Shown piece after piece: positions 44,862-54,645 of a stretch of 64,000 nt of DNA. Numbering within the stretch: the first letter of the stretch is position 1; every line of letters starts with the position of its first letter. The DNA comes from Rhodopirellula sp. Its GTDB lineage: Bacteria; Planctomycetota; Planctomycetia; Pirellulales; Pirellulaceae. The DNA is taken from NCBI GenBank assembly GCA_002689655.1, contig NZHC01000045.1, forward strand, positions 112,483 to 176,482, read 5' to 3'. A model generated the notes under the pieces. The model was not told the origin of the DNA. It did not search any database and saw nothing but the letters and a program-made list of their open reading frames with translations. A program made the position numbers and the translations under genes.

Positions 44862-45682
44862 TCACATTGCTCGATGGGCCACTGGGCACCGAGCTGGAAG
44901 CCCGGGGAGTTCCGCCTGTGCGTGATTGCTGGAGCGCCGGTGCAATTGAGACGGCGCCGGAGACAATCACCGCCATCCATCGAGATTACGCTCAAAATGG
45001 CTGCGCAGTACATACCGCCAACACCTTTCGCACCAACCGGAGAGCAAGTGGTGATTCATGGCGAGCACGAACCTTGGCCGCCGTCGCACTAACCAAGGAA
45101 GCGGTTCCCAAGCATCATCGCGTCGCGGGTAGCATCGCACCAGTGGAAGATTGCTACCGACCTGATTTGTCACCCGGTTCGAAATCAGGGCCTGAACATT
45201 ACGCTATGGCAACGACTTTGGCCGAGGCAGGGTGCGATCTCCTACTTTGCGAAACATTTTCCCATCCCGAAGAAACCCTGGCAGCCACCAAGGCCGCAGT
45301 CTCCTGCAATTTGGAAACATGGGTCGCATTGACGGCCGGACCAAACACAAATCTGATGACTCCCCAAGAGATGGCTCAACTTGCAACTCAAGCAGTCAAT
45401 CTTGGTGCCAACGCAGTACTGGTTAATTGCACTCCAGCAGCGGATACCCAACGCTTTCTTGAAGCAATCATCGAAACAGCGATTTCTGTTCCCGTGGGAG
45501 CCTACGCCAACGCCGGCAGTCCCGATGACAACATTGGGTGGCGTGCAGACTGTGACCTCGGTTACCACACCTACGCCAAGTTTGCTAAGTCATGGGTTGA
45601 TGCAGGCGCAACAATCCTTGGTGGTTGCTGCGGAACCGGCCCCCGTCACCTCGCAGCGATCCAAGAGCAGCTTGGCGTCTGA
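44858..45682 (+). CDS. Homocysteine S-methyltransferase family protein
   Basis: A 274-residue TIM-barrel enzyme of the Zn-dependent homocysteine/betaine methyltransferase group: LDGPLGTELEARG at the start, then HTANTFRTN, a Zn Cys in VLVNCTP and the pair in LGGCCGTGPRHLAAI. These residues bind Zn and activate homocysteine thiol. The donor (S-methylmethionine, betaine or another) cannot be told; the protein is shorter than MetH and lacks a cobalamin module. The start codon overlaps the acyltransferase stop, so it is translationally coupled to a lipid gene, an odd pairing. The final bases precede a convergent gene by 66 bases. Confidence 0.88.
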   Translation: MITLLDGPLGTELEARGVPPVRDCWSAGAIETAPETITAIHRDYAQNGCAVHTANTFRTNRRASGDSWRARTLAAVALTKEAVPKHHRVAGSIAPVEDCYRPDLSPGSKSGPEHYAMATTLAEAGCDLLLCETFSHPEETLAATKAAVSCNLETWVALTAGPNTNLMTPQEMAQLATQAVNLGANAVLVNCTPAADTQRFLEAIIETAISVPVGAYANAGSPDDNIGWRADCDLGYHTYAKFAKSWVDAGATILGGCCGTGPRHLAAIQEQLGV

Positions 45683-45748
45683 ACCACCCTCTACAACGAG
45701 ACGCGACAAAAAAGCACCGACTTGATACTGAGCCGCCAAAAACGCAGC

Positions 45749-46666
45749 TCACTGCAGCGTTGACTTTGCGGGACCAATTGCTGTTGGATTCTTGACGACC
45801 ACTGGCAAACCTCTCGTTTGCCTGCTGCGTTCCCAGCCACGCTTGGACACCGCGCGAATCACATCGACAAACTGTTGTCGGGTGCTGTCACTCACCTGCG
45901 GCAATCGGTAAGCCACATCAATCATCGCAGGTGTATTCATTTCTGACGCTTGCGAAATTTGAGCCATGAACTTCGCCGTTTCCGTGAAATTATTGTCTGC
46001 TGACCTTCCAATCAGGCCGCTTAAAGTGCGGGCGATAAGGTCTGCACCGAGCCCCTCGATTTTTACAAAACAGTCAATGGTTCCCGTCACCGTTGTACGA
46101 CCGCTGGAAGAAGTGGCATAAGAACTGCGTAAAACAAAGACTCCCCGACCGCGAACCGGTTTGGTTACCATCTTGCCATCGTAGCTACCATCCGCAACGA
46201 AGATGTGAACATTTGGGTCGCCATACACCAGATCAATGCTGCAGGTGGTACCAGTTCCATCGAGGGCCTCGAATTGGTAGGGGCCAGTACGCCGTGTCTG
46301 TACCGACGTGATTCCCATCAATTCCCATAGCCCGACCAGAACCTCAGCATTCCGAGAGAGGAAGGTGAACATCTCTGGATCACAGTCAATCGCCTGAGTA
46401 GGCAGTCGCCGATACAGAGTGGGCGAGCCTGCAACTGAGAGAATTCGCTGCTGAGCCTCAGGCGTCAGCCGTTTCAGGGGTAAAGTGGCGATCACTTCCT
46501 TTCGCTGCGAGGAGGGAGATCGATAGCCCTTCTCGCTTCGGAAGAGAAATCCGCCACGTTCTGTGGCTTGGGCCGGGGATGCCTGCATCAATACGCCAAC
46601 GGCGCAGAGACAGAAACCGCGAAAGAACGTTTGGACTAATCCCCCCGCCACCAATGTCCCCTTCAC
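45749..46666 (-). CDS. Secreted hypothetical protein
   Basis: I do not recognise this protein. With GTG 46666 as start it is 305 residues and opens with a signal peptide ending ASPAQA; the frame is open to an ATG at 46837, but the extra 57 residues are unlike a signal or domain. The mature part has TLPLKRLTPEAQQRILSVAG, LYRRLPTQAIDCDPEMFTFL and a beta-rich middle (SIDLVYGDPNVHIFVADGSYDG, GRGVFVLRSSYATSSSGRTTV), with two Cys that could pair. No enzyme motif is visible. It is divergent from pgk, sharing a 310-base region for both promoters. Confidence 0.65.
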   Translation of the reverse strand: MKGTLVAGGLVQTFFRGFCLCAVGVLMQASPAQATERGGFLFRSEKGYRSPSSQRKEVIATLPLKRLTPEAQQRILSVAGSPTLYRRLPTQAIDCDPEMFTFLSRNAEVLVGLWELMGITSVQTRRTGPYQFEALDGTGTTCSIDLVYGDPNVHIFVADGSYDGKMVTKPVRGRGVFVLRSSYATSSSGRTTVTGTIDCFVKIEGLGADLIARTLSGLIGRSADNNFTETAKFMAQISQASEMNTPAMIDVAYRLPQVSDSTRQQFVDVIRAVSKRGWERSRQTRGLPVVVKNPTAIGPAKSTLQ

Positions 46667-46975
46667 GTGTAACGCACTCTCATTCACCTTTTTTTCGGGC
46701 TGGTCACCACCGACGACCGATCCCGACACGAGCAGAATGCTGCGTACAAGGCCACTGTTGCTTTTTCGGTCACTCAAGCGTCCTGAGTTGAGGAATTCAG
46801 GACATTCAAGCAAGCCACAGCGAGGCGTACTCGACACCCAGCGTGGTTTGCCGATAATCCCTGCTCACCTAAATTCGCTGAATTCGGGAAAAAACACAGT
46901 TCCATTGTGATCGTGCCTCCCGCATGCACGAGGCCGACCCCTAAATCACGACGAAAAACGACGAGACGACCAAAA

Positions 46976-48175
46976 ATGGCGAAAAAAACGATCGACCAAA
47001 TTGACGTTGCTGGCAAAACAATCCTGATGCGAGTCGATTTCAATGTGCCGCTGGATGAAACTCAGAAAATTACCGACGACCGCCGAATTCGGATGGCGTT
47101 GCCCAGCATCAAAAGTGTCATCGACCGAGGCGGAAAACTGATTCTGATGAGTCATCTGGGCCGCCCTGCGGGGACGGGCTTTGAAGAAAAATTCAGTCTG
47201 GCACCTGCCGCTGCCTGTCTGGCAGAGATGCTGGGGCAGCAAGTTGCCATGGCAACCGACACCGTCGGAGAGAATGCCATCGCTCAAGCCGGTGCACTGA
47301 CCGATGGACAGGTTCTCGTCCTGGAAAACCTGCGATTCAACTCTGGTGAGAAAAAAGGCTGCGAAGAGTTCGCTGGAAAGTTAGCTGCTCTTGCCGATGG
47401 ATACTGTAACGATGCATTTGGCACTTGTCACCGCAGTGATGCATCCATGGTTTCGGTTCCACAGGCAATGGCTGGCAAACCGCGTGTGGTGGGCCATCTG
47501 GTCGCTCGCGAAATTCAATATCTCAGTGATGCGATTGGCAACCCTGCCCGGCCGTTTGTTGCAATCCTTGGTGGCGCAAAAGTCAGTGATAAAATTAATG
47601 TCATCAACAACCTGCTTGGCATCTGTGACGCTGTACTGATTGGCGGCGCGATGGCCTACACCTTCTCGCTTGCCAAAGGGGGTCAAGTTGGCGACAGTCT
47701 GGTTGAAAAAGACAAGGTGGACCTGGCAAAAGAACTGATCGCCAAAGGTGGTGACAAACTTCACCTGCCCGCTGATACTCACTGTGGTGATGACTTCGGC
47801 GATATCGCCGGATGCAACAAAAAAATTGTGGTAGCTGGAGAGATCCCTGATGGCTGGGAAGGGTTCGACATTGGCCCGGAAACTGCAGCCAAATATGCTG
47901 CTGTGATCAAAGATGCAAAGACGGTTGTTTGGAATGGTCCGATGGGGGTCTTTGAGAAGCCACCGATGGATGAAGGAACCAAAGCAGTGGCACAGGCCGT
48001 CGCTGACGGTGACTCCATCAGCATTATCGGAGGTGGTGACAGTGCAGCTGCCGTCGACCAGCTAGGATTCGCGGATCAGGTCAGTCATGTCAGCACGGGT
48101 GGTGGCGCGAGTCTTGCCATGCTTGAAGGCCAGGCTTTTGCCGCGGTCGATCTTCTGGACAACACCGAATCCTGA
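46976..48175 (+). CDS. pgk: Phosphoglycerate kinase
   Basis: Pgk makes ATP from 1,3-bisphosphoglycerate in glycolysis. The 399-residue protein has [61 protein letters not shown] and the C-terminal [10 protein letters not shown] and [13 protein letters not shown], all as expected. The frame is open upstream to 46907 but family alignment begins at MAKKTIDQI (ATG 46976). A repeat array and a strong hairpin follow the stop. Together with glycerate kinase it belongs to the lower glycolytic path; no gap or other glycolytic gene is adjacent. Confidence 0.97.
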   Translation: MAKKTIDQIDVAGKTILMRVDFNVPLDETQKITDDRRIRMALPSIKSVIDRGGKLILMSHLGRPAGTGFEEKFSLAPAAACLAEMLGQQVAMATDTVGENAIAQAGALTDGQVLVLENLRFNSGEKKGCEEFAGKLAALADGYCNDAFGTCHRSDASMVSVPQAMAGKPRVVGHLVAREIQYLSDAIGNPARPFVAILGGAKVSDKINVINNLLGICDAVLIGGAMAYTFSLAKGGQVGDSLVEKDKVDLAKELIAKGGDKLHLPADTHCGDDFGDIAGCNKKIVVAGEIPDGWEGFDIGPETAAKYAAVIKDAKTVVWNGPMGVFEKPPMDEGTKAVAQAVADGDSISIIGGGDSAAAVDQLGFADQVSHVSTGGGASLAMLEGQAFAAVDLLDNTES

Positions 48176-48191
48176 ACCCAAGATTTTTACA

Positions 48192-48310
48192 GGCTCTGCC
48201 TCGTTGCCAGGCTCTGCCTCGTTGCAAGCTCTGCCTCGTTGCAAGCTCTGCCTCGTTGCCAAGCTCTGCCTCGTTGCCAAGCTCTGCCTTGTTGACGGGC
48301 TCTGCCTCGG
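48192..48310. repeat. Seven-copy 17/18-bp tandem repeat after pgk
   Basis: Units of the type AGCTCTGCCTCGTTGCCA run from 48192 to about 48310; copies two and three are 17 bases, the others 18, so the array cannot keep a reading frame. The last copy runs into the GC hairpin at 48305-48325. Short open frames on both strands here are by-products of the repeat. Confidence 0.9.
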
Positions 48311-48325
48311 CAGCTTCTGCCGAGG
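48305..48325 (+). terminator. Strong GC hairpin downstream of pgk
   Basis: CCTCGGCAG and CTGCCGAGG form a perfect 9-bp stem with a 3-base loop, 130 bases after the pgk stop and 92 before the next start. No T-run follows, so it could act as a terminator with Rho-like help or as a stable mRNA end. Confidence 0.45.
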
Positions 48326-48416
48326 GAAGTGGAAACAACAGTTCCCGTTTTCGAGCGAAGACGAATCAATGCGTTTTTCGACGGTACCTCAAATTGACTG
48401 ACAACCGAGAATTCGC

Positions 48417-51131
48417 ATGACTCCTGAAGATCTACGCCTCGTCCAAGCCGCCAAAAGAGAACAGAATTGGCAGCGTTGGGGCCCCTACCTTTCGGAACGC
48501 CAATGGGGCACCGTTCGCGAAGACTATAGCGAAGGCGGTGATGCCACATGGAGCTATTTCCCCCACGACCAAGCCCGCAGTCGAGCTTATCGTTGGGGTG
48601 AAGATGGATTGCTCGGCATCTGTGATCGTGAATGCCGACTCTGTTTCTCGGTTGGACTGTGGAACGGTCGTGACCCAATCATCAAAGAACGACTGTTCGG
48701 AGTGACGGGCCCGGAAGGCAACCATGGCGAAGATGTGAAGGAATGCTATTACTATCTCGATAGCACACCAACGCACAGCTACATGAAGGCTTTGTACAAA
48801 TACCCCCAAAGCCGCTATCCCTACGAAGAACTGGTGGAAGTCAGTCGCATGCGGGATCGTAATGAGCCCGAATACGAAATCACGGACACTTTGGCTTTTG
48901 ATGATTCACGTTATTTTGATGTGGTGGCTGAATACGCCAAAGAGAATCCCAATGATTTACTGATCCGTCTCACGATTACAAATCGTGGTCCTCAGTCAGC
49001 TGTTTTACATCTGATCCCGCAACTTTTCTTCCGCAATACATGGACCTGGGAATGCACCGATGAGGGCTGCACCACCCGTCCCTCGATGCGTCTGCAAGAC
49101 AACGTGGTTCAGACCTTTCATGAATCACTGGACGAATTCTGGTTCACTTGCGATGCTGCTGGTTCAGATGGCTGGACATGGCTGTTCACCGACAATGAAA
49201 CGAACACCAAACGATACCCCGACCTGCCCAGCGAATCAGAATATTTCAAGGATGGCATCAACGACTTTGTAGTGTTGGGTGACACACGAGCAGTGAACCC
49301 AAATCAGCGAGGAACCAAATGTGGTGCCTACGGACTGATCATGATCCCGGCCGGTGAGACTCGACAGATTCGTTTGCGTTTAACCCACGCGAAATCACCG
49401 CTGATCACGGACGATTCGCAGAATGATCCAGCCAAGTTTGCTGGCTTGGCCTTCGCTGATTCCTTTGAAAAAACGTTTGAGAATCGGATTGCCGAAGCGG
49501 ACAAATTTTACGCTGACCGAATTCCGCATTCTCTGCCCCTGGAACGCCAAGCCACCATGCGACAGGCGTATGCAGGATTACTTTGGACCAAACAGTTCTA
49601 CCATTACTCCGTCAGCACTTGGCTTGATGGTGACCCCAACGGTGTCCCCACCAGTGTGGCGAGAAAAGAGGGCCGTAACAGCGACTGGCGCAACCTGTTC
49701 AATCGAGACATCATTTCGATGCCCGACAAATGGGAGTACCCATGGTATGCAGCTTGGGATCTAGCATTCCATATGGTACCGATGGCGGGACTGGACGTCC
49801 ACTTTGCCAAAGAACAGATGTTGCTGTTTTTGCGTGAGTGGTACATGCACCCCAGCGGCCAGATTCCTGCTTACGAATGGCACCTTGGCGATGTGAATCC
49901 GCCCGTGCATGCATGGGGTGTTTGGCAGGTTTACAAGGCAACCGGCCCACCACGCCAACGTGACAAGATCTTCCTTGCCCGCGCGTTTCAGAAGTTGCTG
50001 ATCAATTTCACTTGGTGGGTGAATCGCAAAGATCCGCGAGGCAAAAACATTTTCGCGGGTGGCTTTTTAGGTCTCGATAACATTGGTGTGTTTGATCGCA
50101 GCAAACCGCTTCCAGAGGGTCACCTTGAGCAGGCAGATGGTACCGCATGGATGGCGTTCTATTGTGGCACGATGCTACGTATTGCCATCGAACTTGCCGA
50201 AGATCACCAAGCTTATGGTGACATGGCCAGCAAGTTCTTTGAGCACTATGTCGCAATTGCTGAAGCCATGAACTCAATGGACGGCACTGGATTGTGGGAT
50301 GAAGAAGATGGTTTTTATTACGATCACCTGTTCGTAAAGGATCATTCCGTCCCGATCCGTGTGCGATCGCTCGTCGGCCTGCTGCCCTTGATGACTGGTG
50401 TCATTTTAGAAGAAGAGATTATCGAGAAACTACCGGGCTTCCGCCGCCGCATGAATTGGTTTCTTAACAATCGTGATGACCTTAGTCAGCACATGACGTA
50501 CATGGAACGCGAAGATCCCGACTCAGGTGAGGCGTGCCGTCGTCTACTTGCGATCCCATCGGAAGATCGATTCCGCAGACTCCTTGCTGTCTTACTGGAC
50601 GAAGACGAATTCCTCTCGCCGTTTGGAATCCGCAGCATGTCGGCGGCCCATCGCGACGAACCGCTGATTTTTGATTTTGGTGGACGACGACACGAAGTGG
50701 GCTACGTTCCCGGAGAAAGCGAAAGCGGGATGTTCGGTGGAAACAGCAATTGGCGTGGACCTATTTGGTTCCCGGTCAATTATCTGCTGATTCAATCCCT
50801 GAAACGCTACCATGACTTTTATGGAAATGAATACAAAGTCGAGTGCCCAACAGGCAGCGGAAAACGGATGAATCTGCTGGAAGTCGCCAGAGAATTGGAG
50901 CGGCGGTTGATATCGCTCTTTGAACCGGATGCAGAAGGCAATCGCCCCGCCCATGGCGGAGATAAGCGTTACCGCGATGACCCCGCATGGAAAGATCTGA
51001 TCCTGTTCTATGAGTATTTCCATGCTGACAATGGCAAAGGTCTGGGGGCCAACCATCAAACGGGCTGGACAGCCTTAGTGGCATCCATGCTCCGCAGCCA
51101 AGCGAATGTCCAGAAGCACCAAAGCATCTGA
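48417..51131 (+). CDS. GH63-type glucosidase
   Basis: The 904-residue cytoplasmic protein belongs to the GH63/MGH1-like glucosidases: WQRWGPYLSERQWGTVREDYS at the start, GNHGEDVKECYYYLD, then an (alpha/alpha)6 catalytic half with WYAAWDLAFHMVP, EWYMHPSGQIPAYEWHLGDVNPP, DGTAWMAFY, LWDEEDGFYYD, GNSNWRGPIWFPVNYL and a final GWTALVA. The acidic residues in PAYEWHLGDVN and in the WDEEDGFYYD region are likely catalytic candidates by family analogy. It has no signal peptide. It is a single gene starting at 48417. Substrates in this group are alpha-glucosides such as mannosylglycerate-type or short oligosaccharides; the exact one is unknown. Confidence 0.9.
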   Translation: MTPEDLRLVQAAKREQNWQRWGPYLSERQWGTVREDYSEGGDATWSYFPHDQARSRAYRWGEDGLLGICDRECRLCFSVGLWNGRDPIIKERLFGVTGPEGNHGEDVKECYYYLDSTPTHSYMKALYKYPQSRYPYEELVEVSRMRDRNEPEYEITDTLAFDDSRYFDVVAEYAKENPNDLLIRLTITNRGPQSAVLHLIPQLFFRNTWTWECTDEGCTTRPSMRLQDNVVQTFHESLDEFWFTCDAAGSDGWTWLFTDNETNTKRYPDLPSESEYFKDGINDFVVLGDTRAVNPNQRGTKCGAYGLIMIPAGETRQIRLRLTHAKSPLITDDSQNDPAKFAGLAFADSFEKTFENRIAEADKFYADRIPHSLPLERQATMRQAYAGLLWTKQFYHYSVSTWLDGDPNGVPTSVARKEGRNSDWRNLFNRDIISMPDKWEYPWYAAWDLAFHMVPMAGLDVHFAKEQMLLFLREWYMHPSGQIPAYEWHLGDVNPPVHAWGVWQVYKATGPPRQRDKIFLARAFQKLLINFTWWVNRKDPRGKNIFAGGFLGLDNIGVFDRSKPLPEGHLEQADGTAWMAFYCGTMLRIAIELAEDHQAYGDMASKFFEHYVAIAEAMNSMDGTGLWDEEDGFYYDHLFVKDHSVPIRVRSLVGLLPLMTGVILEEEIIEKLPGFRRRMNWFLNNRDDLSQHMTYMEREDPDSGEACRRLLAIPSEDRFRRLLAVLLDEDEFLSPFGIRSMSAAHRDEPLIFDFGGRRHEVGYVPGESESGMFGGNSNWRGPIWFPVNYLLIQSLKRYHDFYGNEYKVECPTGSGKRMNLLEVARELERRLISLFEPDAEGNRPAHGGDKRYRDDPAWKDLILFYEYFHADNGKGLGANHQTGWTALVASMLRSQANVQKHQSI

Positions 51132-51248
51132 GTACTGACTGTGATGCGTGGAAGCCATTTTTCCAGTTGCGTTTACTGACTGGCTGAACATTTGCATTGA
51201 ACAACCAAGTACAATCAATGCCGCTGTGTTAATCCTGTCAACTTCTTA

Positions 51249-51288
51249 GCTACGACTTGCTACGACTTGCAGCGACTTGCAGCGTGAC
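51249..51288. repeat. Four-copy 10-bp tandem repeat
   Basis: GCTACGACTT occurs twice, followed by GCAGCGACTT and GCAGCGTGAC. It lies between the glucosidase and lactonase-like genes and shares the ACGACTT core with the 14-bp array at 13723. Confidence 0.75.
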
Positions 51289-51363
51289 CACATCAGATCG
51301 TGTCTATCCTGCAAGCGTTCCCGGACTGTTTCCAACCTGCCTCAAACTCTCCGCTGATCAAAT

Positions 51364-52353
51364 ATGCGACAAGCCACTTTTTCAATTGCTCTGCTACTAA
51401 CTGTTACCTCATGTTGCGTTGCAAAGACACCCACAACGCTTGGAAGAGTCGAAAAGCTCGACCCCGCGTTCGATGCCATTGTCGACTCGAATGCAAAAAT
51501 TGAAGTCCTTGCCAGTGGCTTCACCTGGACCGAGGGTCCCGTTTGGGTCGCCGATGACAGCGGGGGGCACCTGCTGTTTTCAGATATTCCAAGGAACAGC
51601 ATCTTCCGCTGGTCCGAAAAACGAGGTACTGACCTGTTCATGTCACCCAGTGGGTACACGGGCGCTACCTACTATGGATTGGAACCTGGCTCCAATGGTT
51701 TGACACTCGATCCACAAGGACGGCTAACTGCTTGTGAACATGGCGATCGTCGTGTTTCGGTACTCACCAAAGATGGTGGCAAACGAACACTTGTTGACAA
51801 CTATCAGGGGAAACGCCTCAATAGCCCCAACGATCTTGTCTTCCATTCCTCAGGCGCGATCTTCTTCACAGACCCACCGTATGGTCTGCCGGATCGAGAA
51901 TCCGATCCAAGACGTGAACTTGATTTCTGTGGTGTCTATCGACTCGACACCAACGGAGCTTTGACCTTGGTCAGCAAGGAACTTGCCCGCCCCAATGGCA
52001 TCGGACTTTCGCCTGACGAGAAAACACTTTACGTCGCGCAAAGCGATCCCGAAAATCCTATCTGGATGGCGTTCCCCGTCAAACAGGACAAAACCTTAGG
52101 AAATGGTAAAGTTCTTTTTGATGGCAAGAAATACATGCAGGAATTCCCCGGACTTCCCGATGGTCTCGCAGTGGCGAAAGACGGAACCATCTTCGGGAGT
52201 GGCCCAGGAGGCATCTATGTCATCAGCCCTCAAGGCAAGCTACTGGGGCGGCTGATCACCGGTGGACGCACAAGCAACTGCACCTTTGGGCCCGATGGCA
52301 AAACACTCTACATCACGGCTGACAGCTTCCTTTGCCGAATCAAGCTGAAGTAG
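51364..52353 (+). CDS. SMP-30/gluconolactonase-like secreted propeller
   Basis: The 329-residue protein has a signal or lipoprotein start (SIALLLTVTSCCVAK) and a six-bladed propeller of the SMP-30/lactonase family: TWTEGPVWVADDSGGHLLFSD, SPNDLVFHSSGAIFFTDPPYG, LARPNGIGLSPDEKTLYVAQ, GLPDGLAVAKDGTIFGSGPG. The Glu after TWT, the Asn in SPND and the Asp in the last part are the usual metal ligands, so a sugar lactone is a plausible substrate in the periplasm. It is a single gene; a 303-base region without an evident feature follows. Confidence 0.9.
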   Translation: MRQATFSIALLLTVTSCCVAKTPTTLGRVEKLDPAFDAIVDSNAKIEVLASGFTWTEGPVWVADDSGGHLLFSDIPRNSIFRWSEKRGTDLFMSPSGYTGATYYGLEPGSNGLTLDPQGRLTACEHGDRRVSVLTKDGGKRTLVDNYQGKRLNSPNDLVFHSSGAIFFTDPPYGLPDRESDPRRELDFCGVYRLDTNGALTLVSKELARPNGIGLSPDEKTLYVAQSDPENPIWMAFPVKQDKTLGNGKVLFDGKKYMQEFPGLPDGLAVAKDGTIFGSGPGGIYVISPQGKLLGRLITGGRTSNCTFGPDGKTLYITADSFLCRIKLK

Positions 52354-52656
52354 ACGACTGGTGCACGACGGGACGAGGTGCTTGCATCAGAGATGCTAGC
52401 AATGGTGTCACTTGTGCGAACAAGGTAATCCGTTACAGGACATGCTCCGACACGATGCGTTTGCCAATTCACAACTGACGAATCACAACGTCAACGGGAA
52501 ACTGATCTGGCAGGAAGCTGGGGGGTTTCGCTAGTGTGCCACCTGATGGGTCGACTCTGCCGCTTGGTCATACGAAATGGGCGGGTCCGACCGTGGATTA
52601 CTTGCAAGTACAGATGATGGATCTGATCGCATCAGGTCCGGTCATGGAGGACAGTT
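52354..52656. other. Intergenic stretch without a visible feature
   Basis: 303 bases between the lactonase-like gene and the L,D-transpeptidase gene. I see only short open frames and the ribosome site GGAGG at 52646-52650 that serves the next gene. Confidence 0.4.
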
Positions 52657-53982
52657 GTGCAGACATTAAAAACCGCCGCAATCCTTGTATTAATGATGGC
52701 TGTGATCTATGGAGCGTATGTTTCCATGACCAAGCCACCGGAAACTCTTCCCGAGGACGTGCAAGGTCTACTTGCAGTGGATGAGGGGCTGGACATCCCA
52801 TTCGATTCCAGCCTCGGTTTACCTGAATCTCTCGGTGGAGTTAACGTCCCCGGCGAGAATCTTGGCGCACCTCTCGTTAATTCTGAGTCCCAGCAATCCG
52901 GCGACTCGCAACTGCTGGGAACCCGAAGCAGTGTCGACATTCCAAACGACTCGTCCGTAGTAGGGGCAGCGTCTGCAACGGACCTGTTGAGTCAGCCAGG
53001 GAATCCTATTCCACTGGCGAACATTGCGAACACAGCTCCCCCTGAAGTATCAGCCGCCACACAAGCGGACATAGCCAATGCTTACACGAATGATCGCTAC
53101 CCCAAGACGGCCGGTGATTTCGCTTTGCCGAATCCCGACAACATCAATTCAAATTTCCAGCCAAGCGGCGTTGCGTTGCCTGAGTCTGGCGCAGGTCAGG
53201 CCGGTGGAGTTACCACAGCCAGTGCCGAGGACATTGGTCCAAATGGAACTGGTGTAGCCACCGCCACGGCAGTGATTGCTCCGAACATTGGCTTGGCAAA
53301 CGCGATTCGAACTGCAGACATGCAGTTTCGACAGGATAAGCGTAAAGCTGCCTTGGCAACGTTGAGCATTTTCTACAACACGCCCAACATTTCCGCTGAA
53401 CAGCGCAGCGAGATGTTGTCCCGCCTGGATCCACTTGCGCGGGAAGTCATTTACTCAAAACGGCATCTGCTTGAACAACCACACCGGATGAGCCGCAACG
53501 AGACTCTGCAAGATGTTGCCCAGACATATGATGTTCCTTGGCAACTGCTCGCGAACATCAACGGCATTGAGGACCCACTGACCATTCTTCCCGGCACTGA
53601 GCTGAAAGTGGTGCGAGGTCCCTTTCGGGCTGAAGTCAATCTGACGCTGAAAGAGCTGACCCTGTTCATGGGTGACTATTACGCAGGTCGTTTCCCCATT
53701 GCGGTGGGAAATGACCCGATTGCTGTGGAGGGCACTTATACAATTCAGGACAAGCAAACCGGCAAGACGTTCTACAATCGCAGCGGAAACCCCGTTGCTC
53801 CGCGAAGCCCAGCCAATCCCTATGGAAATTTCTGGATGGATTTGGGGAACCAGATCTGCATTCATGGAAGTCCTGATCCCACTCGCCCCAGCGAAAATGG
53901 CTGCATCAGTCTGGCGGAAGATATTGCCGATGACCTGTACGGCATTCTGTCGCAGGGTTCATCTGTGACCATTCGTCGGTAA
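52657..53982 (+). CDS. L,D-transpeptidase with LysM domain
   Basis: This enzyme cross-links peptidoglycan by 3-3 bonds or attaches proteins to it. The 441-residue protein has a signal anchor (TAAILVLMMAVIYGAYVSM), a ~180-residue disordered region, a helical stretch, a LysM domain (HRMSRNETLQDVAQTYDVPW through LPGTELKVV) and a YkuD catalytic domain with ICIHGSP and NGCISLAED, which supply the catalytic His and Cys. The Cys motif reads NGCIS instead of the common HGCIR. It starts at GTG 52657, with GGAGG six bases before it. PyrE follows 58 bases downstream. Its presence supports a peptidoglycan wall in this organism. Confidence 0.9.
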   Translation: MQTLKTAAILVLMMAVIYGAYVSMTKPPETLPEDVQGLLAVDEGLDIPFDSSLGLPESLGGVNVPGENLGAPLVNSESQQSGDSQLLGTRSSVDIPNDSSVVGAASATDLLSQPGNPIPLANIANTAPPEVSAATQADIANAYTNDRYPKTAGDFALPNPDNINSNFQPSGVALPESGAGQAGGVTTASAEDIGPNGTGVATATAVIAPNIGLANAIRTADMQFRQDKRKAALATLSIFYNTPNISAEQRSEMLSRLDPLAREVIYSKRHLLEQPHRMSRNETLQDVAQTYDVPWQLLANINGIEDPLTILPGTELKVVRGPFRAEVNLTLKELTLFMGDYYAGRFPIAVGNDPIAVEGTYTIQDKQTGKTFYNRSGNPVAPRSPANPYGNFWMDLGNQICIHGSPDPTRPSENGCISLAEDIADDLYGILSQGSSVTIRR

Positions 53983-54040
53983 AACTGTGGAGAGCGACAA
54001 ATTACCTCTCTCCCTTATTTCTGACGAAGAGACCCCCAAG

Positions 54041-54598
54041 ATGTCATATGACCGTGATGCTTTGCTGGAACTGATCCGAACTGAGTCATTGCAGCGAGGC
54101 GAATTCACCCTAGCCAGTGGAAAGAAGGCATCGTATTACCTCGATTGCCGCAACATCACGTTACATCCCAAGGGTGCCAACGTGATTGCCGAAGGCATGT
54201 TGGACGCCATGCGTTCAACAGGCACATTGCCAGAGGCAGTGGGGGGAATGGCCATCGGCGCTGATCCCATCACAGCATCCATCATCACTTTGGCGGGCCA
54301 GCAGGACCTGCCGCTCAAAGGTTTCATGGTCCGCAAGGAACCCAAAGATCACGGAACAGGCAAACAAGTGGAAGGCCCGGTCAAAGCCGGCCAACGTGTT
54401 GTCATCGTCGAAGATGTCATCACCAGTGGTGGCAGTGCATTGAAAGCGGTCGACGCAGCTCGAGAATATGGGCTCGTGGTTGAAAAAGTGATTGCGATCA
54501 TTGATCGATTGGCTGGTGGCGAGGAAGCGTTCAAGGCCAAGGGACTCGAATTGCAAACGCTGACAACAATCCGTGATTTCGGCATCGAACCGGAATAA
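54041..54598 (+). CDS. pyrE: Orotate phosphoribosyltransferase
   Basis: PyrE joins orotate and PRPP to make OMP in pyrimidine synthesis. The 185-residue protein has FTLASGKKASYYLDCRN at the start, GGMAIGADPITASI, FMVRKEPKDHGTGK and the PRPP loop VVIVEDVITSGGSALKA. The ATG at 54041 fits the family; the upstream ATG-less extension to 53987 does not. It follows the L,D-transpeptidase and precedes the nuclease-like gene by 47 bases, so all three may share a transcript. Confidence 0.95.
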   Translation: MSYDRDALLELIRTESLQRGEFTLASGKKASYYLDCRNITLHPKGANVIAEGMLDAMRSTGTLPEAVGGMAIGADPITASIITLAGQQDLPLKGFMVRKEPKDHGTGKQVEGPVKAGQRVVIVEDVITSGGSALKAVDAAREYGLVVEKVIAIIDRLAGGEEAFKAKGLELQTLTTIRDFGIEPE

Positions 54599-54645
54599 AA
54601 CGGTCTCGTATCACCCCAAGGAAGGATGCCCTCTTAACCAAAGTC

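Noticed and set aside
48062-48338. Short reverse frames made of RQSLATRQSLQRGRA-like repeats
   Set aside because: They are translations of the 17/18-bp repeat, whose mixed length breaks any steady frame.
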